A stretch of DNA of 64,000 nucleotides, from positions 10,542 through 74,541 of the forward strand of contig CAKQRL010000009.1 in assembly GCA_934271525.1 (NCBI GenBank), written 5' to 3'. The translations under genes and the position numbers were made by a program. Below, in pieces: positions 16,548 through 23,829 of this stretch; position 1 is the first letter of the stretch; each line of letters opens with the position of its first letter. Under the pieces are notes generated by a model. The model was not told the origin of the DNA. It was given only the letters and a program-made list of their open reading frames with translations, and did not search any database. The DNA comes from an uncultured Rhodocyclaceae bacterium. Its GTDB lineage: Bacteria > Pseudomonadota > Gammaproteobacteria > Burkholderiales > Rhodocyclaceae.

Positions 16548-17444
16548 ATGCCGTATTTGATTTTTGTGACCTTTTTGTGGGCGTTTTCTTTTCCGTTGAT
16601 TGGGTATTTTATCTCCGGTCAAATGGATGTGAATTTTGCCGCATTTTTTCGTGTGTTTTTGGCATTTTTGATTTTTCTGCCTTTTTTAAATTTTAAAATA
16701 AAAAATAGTTTTAAATTTAAATTGATGGGTATTGGCGCATTGCAAATTGGTATTATGTATTTGTGTTATTACCGCGCCTTTGCGTTTTTAAGCGTCTCCG
16801 AAGTCGCTTTATTCACAATTTTCACGCCATTTTATGTTAGTTTAATTTATGATTTATTTTCAAAGCGTTTTCGCGCTTGGTATATTTTGAGTATTTTATT
16901 ATGTGTTTTGGGTGCTGCTATTTTAAAATACGGCAAAATCAATGCGGATTTTTTAATCGGTTTTTTATGGGTGCAAGGTGCTAATTTTGTTTTTGGCGCT
17001 GGGCAGAGTTTATATAAGTTTTTAATGGAGAAAAATAAAACCGTTAAAGATATAAACATTTTTGGTTATTTTCATTTGGGCGCGATGATTGTAACTGGAA
17101 TAACTTTTTTAATGATTGGTGATTTTAATAATATCCCAAAAACATTTTCTTCTTGGGCGGTTTTAATTTATTTGGGCATTGTGGCATCGGGTATTGGTTA
17201 TTTGTTGTGGAATAAAGGCGCGGTGTTGGTGGATTCTGGTTTTTTGGCGATTATGAACAATGCTTTAATTCCTGCCGCCATTTTGGTGGATTTGATTTTT
17301 TATTATGCAGGATTTTCAAAAGCACAAAATATATTTGAAACTTTGGGTTATTTTAAAATTTCAACGGGAATATTTTTAATGGGATTATCTTTATGGGTGC
17401 ATCAAAAAATTATCAATTATTATGATAAAATAAAACAAGTTTAA
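16548..17444 (+). CDS. EamA-family (DMT superfamily) membrane transporter
   Basis: The 298-residue protein is almost entirely hydrophobic, with about ten predicted membrane segments in two repeated halves. These are the hallmarks of EamA/DMT exporters of amino acids or other small metabolites. It begins MPYLIFVTFLWAFSFPLIGYF; a FRVFLAFLIFLPF segment and the second-half GIVASGIGYLLWNKG block match the family. The substrate cannot be inferred. It follows radA by 40 bp across a half repeat and precedes the Tat-type reductase by 14 bp with a GGGAGAA ribosome-binding site. The gene is markedly A/T-rich in its third codon positions. Confidence 0.83.
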   Translation: MPYLIFVTFLWAFSFPLIGYFISGQMDVNFAAFFRVFLAFLIFLPFLNFKIKNSFKFKLMGIGALQIGIMYLCYYRAFAFLSVSEVALFTIFTPFYVSLIYDLFSKRFRAWYILSILLCVLGAAILKYGKINADFLIGFLWVQGANFVFGAGQSLYKFLMEKNKTVKDINIFGYFHLGAMIVTGITFLMIGDFNNIPKTFSSWAVLIYLGIVASGIGYLLWNKGAVLVDSGFLAIMNNALIPAAILVDLIFYYAGFSKAQNIFETLGYFKISTGIFLMGLSLWVHQKIINYYDKIKQV

Positions 17445-17458
17445 AAAGGGAGAATTAT

Positions 17459-18397
17459 ATGAAAAAAATACAGCACACGCGCCGTGCTTTTTTAAAAAAA
17501 AGCGCCATTGGCGCGGGGCTTTGTTTTGCCTTGCCATTTTCGGCATTTTCTGCTGAAACTGCTGAAAAAGTCGCCTTGCCAAACGCCGCAAGCATTCCAA
17601 CGCTCACACTCAACAATGGCGTGGCAATGCCGTTGGCGGGCTTGGGCACTTATGGCTTAAAAGGCAAGGATGGGCAAAAGGCGATGGAAGCCGCCATTGC
17701 CACGGGTTATCGGCTCATTGATACGGCGCAAATGTATAGGAATGAAGACACCGTAGGCGCTGCCATCAAGGCTTCTGGCGTTTCTTTGCGCGAATTTTTC
17801 ATCACTACCAAGTTGTCAAGCGACATGAATTTTGAAGAAACGCTCAAAAGTTTTGACGCATCAATGGCGCGTTTGGGCTTGGAAGTTTTGGATTTGTTGT
17901 TGATTCATTCGGACTATCCACAAAGTGCGCAAATGTATCGCGCAATGGAAAAACTCTACGATGAAAAACGTATTCGCGCGCTTGGCATCTCCAACTTCAA
18001 AGCGGAAAAATACACAGAATTTTTGAAAACTTGCCAAGTGGTGCCGGCGGTTAATCAATGCCAAACGCACTTATTCCAGCAACAAAAACCCTTGCGGCAG
18101 GCAATGGCGCCGTATAAAACGGTATTGGAATCGTGGAGTCCTTTTATGGCGGGGCGGCAGCGCTTTTTTTCAAACGGCGTGTTGAACGAAGTTGCCGAAA
18201 AACATGCCAAAACGCCCGCACAAGTGGCGTTGCGTTTTTTGGTGGAGCAAAACATTGTGGTTATTCCCAAAACGGAAAAACCTGCGCGAATGAAAGAAAA
18301 CTTGGCAATTTTTGATTTCAACTTGGATGATGACGACCGCGCACGCTTATCAGCGCTTGATACCGGCAAAAGCGCTTTTGGTTGGGATGATGATTAA
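17459..18397 (+). CDS. Exported aldo/keto reductase with a Tat signal peptide
   Basis: An NADPH-dependent aldo/keto reductase that would reduce aldehydes or ketones. After a 30-35-residue leader, the 312-residue protein shows LNNGVAMPLAGLGTYGLKG, DTAQMYRNEDTVG (Asp and catalytic Tyr), ITTKLSSD (Lys), LDLLLIHSDYP (His), LGISNF and VIPKTEKPARMKENL. The tetrad is complete. The leader MKKIQHTRRAFLKKSAIGAG has the exact twin-arginine pattern TRRAFLK, a hydrophobic stretch and an AFSA cleavage site, so folded export with bound cofactor is implied. Most aldo/keto reductases are cytosolic, which makes this unusual. A conventional rho-independent terminator follows. Confidence 0.87.
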   Translation: MKKIQHTRRAFLKKSAIGAGLCFALPFSAFSAETAEKVALPNAASIPTLTLNNGVAMPLAGLGTYGLKGKDGQKAMEAAIATGYRLIDTAQMYRNEDTVGAAIKASGVSLREFFITTKLSSDMNFEETLKSFDASMARLGLEVLDLLLIHSDYPQSAQMYRAMEKLYDEKRIRALGISNFKAEKYTEFLKTCQVVPAVNQCQTHLFQQQKPLRQAMAPYKTVLESWSPFMAGRQRFFSNGVLNEVAEKHAKTPAQVALRFLVEQNIVVIPKTEKPARMKENLAIFDFNLDDDDRARLSALDTGKSAFGWDDD

Positions 18398-18406
18398 ATT
18401 CAAAAT

Positions 18407-18435
18407 AAAAATCCGCACAAGCTGCGGATTTTTTG
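18407..18435 (+). terminator. Rho-independent terminator after the aldo/keto reductase gene
   Basis: A 10-bp stem AAAATCCGCA / TGCGGATTTT with a CAAGC loop, then a T run. Located ten bases after the stop codon. It is separate from, and directly followed by, a compact copy of the palindromic repeat. Confidence 0.88.
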
Positions 18436-18440
18436 TTTTT

Positions 18441-18474
18441 AAAAAAAATCCACGGTTGACCGTGGATTTTTTTA
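18441..18474. repeat. Compact palindromic element without spacer
   Basis: CCACGGTTGACCGTGG at 18450-18465: an intact right arm fused to a truncated left arm, flanked by A and T runs. It lies between the converging aldo/keto reductase and Tim44-like genes and could act as a terminator for the minus-strand gene. Confidence 0.85.
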
Positions 18475-18487
18475 TAAACTCAATTGC

Positions 18488-19288
18488 TCAAAAACTTTGT
18501 TCAATTCCCGCAACCACCCAACCGCCGCGGGTTTTGGCTTTGGTCATATGCCAAATTTCGCTAAACGGCTCGGCAGTGGCGTTTTTGTTTTCTTTGATTT
18601 TTCCGGAAAACAAAACGCTAACAATGTAGCGATCAGCTTCTTCGGTCACATCCAAAACTTCGGCGTTTAGATTCTGCACGTCTGTTTCTTGATGGGTGTT
18701 GCCGCGCTCATCCCAATCCATTTTGATTTCGGCAAAAACTTCGGGGGATACAAATTCGCGGATATCGGCGGCGTTCATCGCGTCATTAGCGGCTTGCAAG
18801 CGAATGAAGTTGACCTTGGCGTGCCGCACAAATTCTGCAGCGTTGAAGTTTTCAACCGTGGCAGAATTTGCGGGTTGCAAGTTTTCAAAAGGGCGTGCAG
18901 AAGCTTGCTGACCATTTGCCGCAAAGGCAAGCGCCTGCGGTTTTCGTTTTTTGGCGAACATGGAAAAAAGAAACACAGCACCACCAACCAAGAGCAAAAT
19001 CAATAACACACTGCCAAAGCCTTCGCCTAGCCCCAAGTGCGAGGCAAGCATACCCAAGCCCAAACCAGCGGCTAATCCCGCCAAGGGCGCAGCCCAACCA
19101 TTCTTGTTGGGTTGGGCGGCTGCTTGATTTTGTGATGGGGCTTGGCGCGTGGGCGATTTGGTGATATTGCGCTGCATTCCAAAGGAGCGCCCGCCGCCGA
19201 TGCGGCGTGCTTCGGCGTCATCGGCTGTAAAAACCAAGGTCAAAAAACAGGTAAAAAAAGCAATGAAAATTTTTGGCATTTTTTTCAT
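18488..19288 (-). CDS. Tim44-like domain protein with a Gly-rich membrane region
   Basis: The 266-residue protein starts MKKMPKIFIAFFTCFLTLVF, an apparent signal peptide or membrane anchor. A low-complexity Arg/Gln/Asn stretch follows, then Gly/Leu-rich hydrophobic segments (about residues 65-110). The C-terminal Tim44-like domain begins near residue 140 (FVRHAKVNFIRLQAANDAMNAADIREFVSPEVFAEI ends in IWHMTK). This arrangement matches proteobacterial Tim44-domain proteins, whose role is unclear but probably membrane-associated. An ATG at 19300 is possible, but GGAACGA lies at a better distance from 19288. It is downstream of recB on the same strand. Confidence 0.8.
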   Translation of the reverse strand: MKKMPKIFIAFFTCFLTLVFTADDAEARRIGGGRSFGMQRNITKSPTRQAPSQNQAAAQPNKNGWAAPLAGLAAGLGLGMLASHLGLGEGFGSVLLILLLVGGAVFLFSMFAKKRKPQALAFAANGQQASARPFENLQPANSATVENFNAAEFVRHAKVNFIRLQAANDAMNAADIREFVSPEVFAEIKMDWDERGNTHQETDVQNLNAEVLDVTEEADRYIVSVLFSGKIKENKNATAEPFSEIWHMTKAKTRGGWVVAGIEQSF

Positions 19289-19316
19289 TTGTCGTTCCAT
19301 TTTCAAAAAAAATTGT

Positions 19317-19332
19317 TGTGGACCGTGGATTA
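19317..19332. repeat. Degenerate repeat arm
   Basis: TGTGGACCGTGGAT at 19317-19330 resembles the right arm with changes in its first bases. It lies between recB and the Tim44-like gene, after an A-rich stretch like the element spacer. Confidence 0.5.
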
Positions 19333-19377
19333 TCGCAAAATTGCCGCCCCGATTTTGCAACGTTTTGTAAGTGTTTT

Positions 19378-22300
19378 TTAGAAAATTTGATGAAGCGTTT
19401 TTAAGAAATCAACACTAGGTTCAAAATGATAAAAACCGCCCGTTTCAATATTTTCTGCACCGCGCAAGAAATAATAAATGGCGCCGCCCATATGTTTTTG
19501 CGGATTATAATCTTTTAAGCGCAGTTTTAAAAAACGGTGCAGGGCGAGTAAATAAAGCGTCATTTGCAAATCGTAGCGGTGATTTAAAATGGTGGTTTGA
19601 ATATTGTTGGTGTTGTAATCTTCAATATAATCGCCCAAACGGTTGGTTTTATAATCCATAACATAATAGCGTCCGTTGTTTTCAAATGTTAAATCAATAA
19701 AACCTTTTAACATTCCGTTTAAATCGTTTTGATTCAAAAGCGGGCGAGGTTGTTTGGGAATAATATTATCTATTATTAAATTATTTAAATTTTGAATGTT
19801 ATCTGCTTTTTTTTCAACAGGGAAAATAAATTCCATTTCGGTTAAAATTTTTTGCGGATTTAATTGTTGCAAGCTAGGCTGATTGTCAATGCGCAAGGGG
19901 TTTTTTATGATAATGTTAAACCATTTTTTAAAATCATCGGCATTGAGATTTTCAAATGTAAGCTCTTCTTTTAATTGAAATCCTTTTTTGGCGGATTTTT
20001 CAATTAAATCGTGAACAAAGGTGCCAAATGCCGCACCGCTTGGGAATGATTTTTCAATAGAAAATTCTTTTTTCGCGTTTTTTTCAATATTATCTATCAC
20101 GTGAAAAGGCAGGTTATAAGTTAAAGCCGAGAAACTAGAAATAGTGTAATAATCATTTTTGTAATGTTGAATAGTGTGTGTGGTTTTAATAATATTATTT
20201 TCTTCAACTATTTCTATTGTTTTTTGTGGTTGAATTGGTGTTTGGTCTTCATCCAAAACGGCATTGCCATTTTCTGCCCATTTTTGAATATTGTTATCTA
20301 ATAAATGAAATAAGGCATTGTTTTCTTTGTATTCATATAAACCAACCCACAAGGCATAACAAGCACGTGTTAAAGCCACATAAAGTTTGCGAATTTCTTC
20401 TAATAAATATTCTTGTTTAATATTTTCTTTTTTATTTTCTTCCCAAGCAATTTGAATGGCGTTATTTTCATCGTGGTAAAAGGATGGCAAATGAAATTGA
20501 TCTTTGACGTTGGAGACAAAAGGCAAAAAAACAAGCGGGTATTCCAAACCTTTTGATTTGTGAATAGTAATTATTTTTACAATATTTTCATCGCTTTCCA
20601 AACGTATTAAATGATCTTGGGCAGATTGACTAATAACTACTGATTCGCCCGGATTGATTTTTAAACTTAAAAAATCCAACAATGCATGCGCGCTATTTAA
20701 ATAAGCGCTTTCTTCTTCTAATAATTCTGCCAAATGGCGCGTGTCTGTTAAAATGCGCGTGCCGTCTGGGTGTGCTTGCAATTTTTGTGGGGTTTTAAAA
20801 TCAAACAAAATTTGGTGAATGGTTGCCGCAATGCCGAATTTTTCCCAGTGTTGCGCATAGCCTTTGAATTGTTCCAAAAGTTTTTCTATGGCATTTTCGT
20901 TATTTTTAAAATTATAAATTGTTTCATAATCGGTTTTTAAAATATTGGTTAATAATGCACCTTTGATTTTCCACTCATTGGGGTTTAAAATTGCATCCAA
21001 AATAATAAATAATTCTTTGGCGGTGTTTTGGGTATAAACCGATTGTTGTTCAGATAAATACGCCGATGGAATGCCAAACTTTTGCAAGGCTTTTTTAATA
21101 ATCAATGCTTCTTTTGAAGTATTCACCAACACAGCGCAATCGGCAAGGGAAAATTTTCTTTCAGTATTAAAATAAACTTTATTTTTTGAATCAAACAATT
21201 CCGCAATTTTAAAAGCGCATTTTAAGGCGAGTTTTTCTAGCCAAATATCTTTATTTTCTTTTTCTTTTTCTTCCTTTTTCAAATGGAATATTTGAAAAGC
21301 AGGGTAGGGCTTATCATTTAAAAATAATTGTTCCTTTTTGCCTTGGGCGCTAACCGCTGAAAAAGGCAAACCATTTTTAAAACCAAAAGCGCCATTTTCT
21401 AAATTTTTTTCGGCATTTTCAAATAAAACATTGGATACAGCAATTACTTCTTTTGTGGCGCGGTAATTGGTGTTTAAGGTATAAATAGAATCTTTTAAAC
21501 ATTGCCGCACTTTTAAATAGGTATAAACGTCTGCACCACGAAAAGCGTAAATTGCTTGTTTAGGGTCGCCAATTAAAATAATTTTGGCGGTATTATTTTT
21601 ATTTTCATAATCGTAAATTTTTTTAAAAATGGCGCATTGGATGGAATCGGTATCTTGAAATTCATCAATTAAAGCAAAAGGAAATTGCGCACGCAACCAT
21701 TCTACCATTTTTGGATTTTTTTCTAGCGCAGCATTGCATTCCAACAACAAAGAATTAAAATCACAAGAAGATAATTTTTGTTGCGCTACTTTTATTTTTT
21801 GGCGAATATTTTTTGCCGCAAAATAAAATAAATTCTTTTGGAGTTCTAATTCCGCATTTTCTAGTTTATTTTTCCAATCTTCAAAAATTATAAAATCATT
21901 TAAACGAGGTTCATTTTCTTTCCAAATGTCTTTTAAAAAATCAAGGGTTAAATATTTTCCAAAAGATTTCCATTCCAGACTCGGAGTTTCACCGCTTTTT
22001 AATTCGTTAATAATTTTATCCAACATAGTAGTTTGTAATTTTTTGCCATTGAATTTCTTTTTTTCTTTGGATAAAATTAAAAAATCTATAAGATTATTTA
22101 AAAAACCTTGTTTTTCTGCAATTTCTTTTTGAACGTTTAGATAAACATTTTCATAATTTTTTAAGGATTCGGCAGATGTTGGAATATCAAAATTTAAGTC
22201 AATTTGATTTTCATTGATTAAAAATTTTATTTTTTCTAATAATTCCTTGGGTGATTTGAAAAATGTCAATAATTTTTCTGTTGCGCTTTCTGACAAAGGC

Positions 22301-22797
22301 GTTACGAACTCGCGCCAAAAGTTGCAGGCGGCAGCGCAACGGATTTGCGCGCCTTCTTCATCATTGACAATTTTGAGTGAAAAGGGCGCACGCGCCGACA
22401 ATGCCGCGCTTTTCAACACCGAAAAACACCACGCGTGAATGGTGTGAATGCGTGCTTCGTCCATCATTTGTGCGGCAAGGCGCAAGGTTTGTGCGTGGTT
22501 TTTGTGAGAATCTTTGGGGTATTGGGCTTTTAAGTTTTGCAAAAAATCATCGCCAAAATCAGTGTTTTCAAAGGCGCTGGCGGCTTCAATCAAGCGTTCT
22601 CTGATGCGGTTTTTAAGCTCTTCGGTGGCTGCCTTGGTGAAGGTTAAAACCAAAATTTGATTAGGCGACAATTTTTTTTCCACAATGGCGCGCACATAAA
22701 GCGCGGCGATGGTCCATGTTTTGCCTGTGCCGGCGGAGGCTTCAATTAAAGCGTGTTGGTTCAGCGGAAAAGTTAAAGGGTTGAGGATGCTTGCCAT
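19378..22797 (-). CDS. recB: RecB-like UvrD/Rep helicase-nuclease
   Basis: RecB is the 3'-5' helicase and nuclease subunit of RecBCD, which processes DNA double-strand breaks. The 1,139 residues are close to E. coli RecB in length. Walker A EASAGTGKT occupies residues 19-27; FALIDEFQDTDS is Walker B; NYRATKEVI and ITIHKSKGLEYPLVFLPF are later helicase motifs. The C-terminal nuclease motif YYVMDYKTNRLGDY near residue 1,070 has the Asp-x-Lys pair. No recC or recD is adjacent, unlike the common recC-recB-recD order. The first ~160 codons are visibly richer in G/C than the rest. AddA is a less likely alternative given the RecB-like start. Confidence 0.9.
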   Translation of the reverse strand: MASILNPLTFPLNQHALIEASAGTGKTWTIAALYVRAIVEKKLSPNQILVLTFTKAATEELKNRIRERLIEAASAFENTDFGDDFLQNLKAQYPKDSHKNHAQTLRLAAQMMDEARIHTIHAWCFSVLKSAALSARAPFSLKIVNDEEGAQIRCAAACNFWREFVTPLSESATEKLLTFFKSPKELLEKIKFLINENQIDLNFDIPTSAESLKNYENVYLNVQKEIAEKQGFLNNLIDFLILSKEKKKFNGKKLQTTMLDKIINELKSGETPSLEWKSFGKYLTLDFLKDIWKENEPRLNDFIIFEDWKNKLENAELELQKNLFYFAAKNIRQKIKVAQQKLSSCDFNSLLLECNAALEKNPKMVEWLRAQFPFALIDEFQDTDSIQCAIFKKIYDYENKNNTAKIILIGDPKQAIYAFRGADVYTYLKVRQCLKDSIYTLNTNYRATKEVIAVSNVLFENAEKNLENGAFGFKNGLPFSAVSAQGKKEQLFLNDKPYPAFQIFHLKKEEKEKENKDIWLEKLALKCAFKIAELFDSKNKVYFNTERKFSLADCAVLVNTSKEALIIKKALQKFGIPSAYLSEQQSVYTQNTAKELFIILDAILNPNEWKIKGALLTNILKTDYETIYNFKNNENAIEKLLEQFKGYAQHWEKFGIAATIHQILFDFKTPQKLQAHPDGTRILTDTRHLAELLEEESAYLNSAHALLDFLSLKINPGESVVISQSAQDHLIRLESDENIVKIITIHKSKGLEYPLVFLPFVSNVKDQFHLPSFYHDENNAIQIAWEENKKENIKQEYLLEEIRKLYVALTRACYALWVGLYEYKENNALFHLLDNNIQKWAENGNAVLDEDQTPIQPQKTIEIVEENNIIKTTHTIQHYKNDYYTISSFSALTYNLPFHVIDNIEKNAKKEFSIEKSFPSGAAFGTFVHDLIEKSAKKGFQLKEELTFENLNADDFKKWFNIIIKNPLRIDNQPSLQQLNPQKILTEMEFIFPVEKKADNIQNLNNLIIDNIIPKQPRPLLNQNDLNGMLKGFIDLTFENNGRYYVMDYKTNRLGDYIEDYNTNNIQTTILNHRYDLQMTLYLLALHRFLKLRLKDYNPQKHMGGAIYYFLRGAENIETGGFYHFEPSVDFLKTLHQIF

Positions 22798-22815
22798 TGT
22801 GATTTTTCAAAAAAA

Positions 22816-22862
22816 TAAAACGTTGACCGTGGATTTTAAAATTTTCCACGGTCAACGTCTTA
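22816..22862. repeat. Palindromic element in reversed arm order
   Basis: Right arm GTTGACCGTGG (22822) precedes left arm CCACGGTCAAC (22846), separated by 13 bp of ATTTTAAAATTTT. The whole forms a nearly perfect palindrome. It lies between the repeat-rich membrane protein gene and recB, both on the minus strand. Confidence 0.9.
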
Positions 22863-22872
22863 TTTTTTTTAA

Positions 22873-23598
22873 CTATTCTGTTTTGGGCGGTGAAGCGTTG
22901 GCAAGAGCAGCTTCGGCTTGGGTAAAATCTGCGCCCAAAATTTTCACTTCTTTTAAAGTGATCCACGCCACCAATTCCAAAATCAAGCTGATGCCATAAA
23001 CAATTCCAGAAATTGCAGCCAACCATGCCGCAATCAAGCTGATGCCATAAACAATTCCAGAAATTGCAGCCAACCGTGCCGCAATTGTGATGTTGAAGGC
23101 AAAAATCCCAACGCTTGCAAAACTTAAAAATACACTCATCGCCCGACAAATAAAGCAGTGAAAAAAAAGCGCCACACCGCTGATGGTGCGCATTTCTTTG
23201 TAATATTTGTAAGCAAAATAAATGTTGCCGATGGTAAAAGCCATCACCAAAGAAACAGCAATCAAAGAGCCCAGTCCCCGTGGCCCAAGCAAAAACAAAA
23301 AAATACCGGGCAATTCGCTAAAAATGGCGCACAAACACATCAAAAAGCAAGACTTCAACAAGCTAGGGCTTTGGGCGGCTTTGGCAAGGTTGGATGCGGC
23401 AACAACCATTAAAACCCATGCCGCAATTTTCAAAAAGCCGCCGCCAAACGTTGGAATCCAACCAAGCAATTTCCAACCAAGCAATGTGTCCAAAACTAAG
23501 GAAACAATGGTAATGATCCAACCAAGCAATGTGCCCAAAACTAAGGAAACAATGGCAATGATTTTGCTGCGCTGGATGTGGTTTGAAGTTTTCATCAA
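22873..23598 (-). CDS. Polytopic membrane protein with internal tandem duplications
   Basis: I do not recognise the family. The 241 residues are mostly hydrophobic with perhaps six or seven membrane segments and a charged C-terminal tail (FTQAEAALANASPPKTE). Two segments are tandem duplicated: SLVLxTLLGW-type 15-residue units near the N-terminus, and a 17-residue unit ending ISGIVYGISLI near residues 175-210. Both correspond to nearly exact DNA repeats, so they are recent and in frame. The gene stands alone between recB and the divergent ppdK. Function cannot be inferred. Confidence 0.65.
   Translation of the reverse strand: MMKTSNHIQRSKIIAIVSLVLGTLLGWIITIVSLVLDTLLGWKLLGWIPTFGGGFLKIAAWVLMVVAASNLAKAAQSPSLLKSCFLMCLCAIFSELPGIFLFLLGPRGLGSLIAVSLVMAFTIGNIYFAYKYYKEMRTISGVALFFHCFICRAMSVFLSFASVGIFAFNITIAARLAAISGIVYGISLIAAWLAAISGIVYGISLILELVAWITLKEVKILGADFTQAEAALANASPPKTE
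22981..23082. repeat. 51-bp tandem duplication in coding DNA
   Basis: Two adjacent 51-bp copies (22981-23031 and 23032-23082) differing at a single base near the end of the unit. They add exactly 17 residues to the membrane protein, creating a second ISGIVYGISLI segment. Confidence 0.9.
23460..23564. repeat. 45-bp tandem duplication in coding DNA
   Basis: Two 45-bp copies at 23475-23519 and 23520-23564, plus a 15-bp partial copy at 23460-23474. They encode duplicated hydrophobic units near the N-terminus of the same membrane protein. Confidence 0.88.
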
Positions 23599-23681
23599 TC
23601 AAAATCATTCAAAAGTGTGCAAGTTTGACACATTTTTAATGTGGAAAGTTTGTGATTTTTTTTGTTTTTTTAAAAAACAAA

Positions 23682-23722
23682 ATTTTCCACGGTCAACGCT
23701 TATTTTTTTTGAAAATTTTTTG
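23682..23722. repeat. Half palindromic element
   Basis: Left arm CCACGGTCAAC at 23687-23697 followed by the typical TTATTTTTTTTGAAAATTTTT spacer, but no right arm. It lies in the divergent gap upstream of ppdK. Confidence 0.85.
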
Positions 23723-23829
23723 AAAAAAAGTTTAAAAATCAAAAAAAACCAACAATTTTTTCTTTACCAAAAGGGCAAGCTCGCTTAACCTTGCAAAGTT
23801 TTTTTGTCTTTTTCGGAGCGTTTTTGGTT

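Noticed and set aside
22742..23149. A 135-codon minus-strand frame overlapping the repeat-rich membrane protein
   Set aside because: It is the same duplicated DNA read in another frame and continues through the palindromic repeat; the hydrophobic frame is the better gene.
22981..23564. Regular direct repeats that could suggest a CRISPR array
   Set aside because: They are two-copy, head-to-tail, in-frame coding duplications without spacers, and no cas genes are present.
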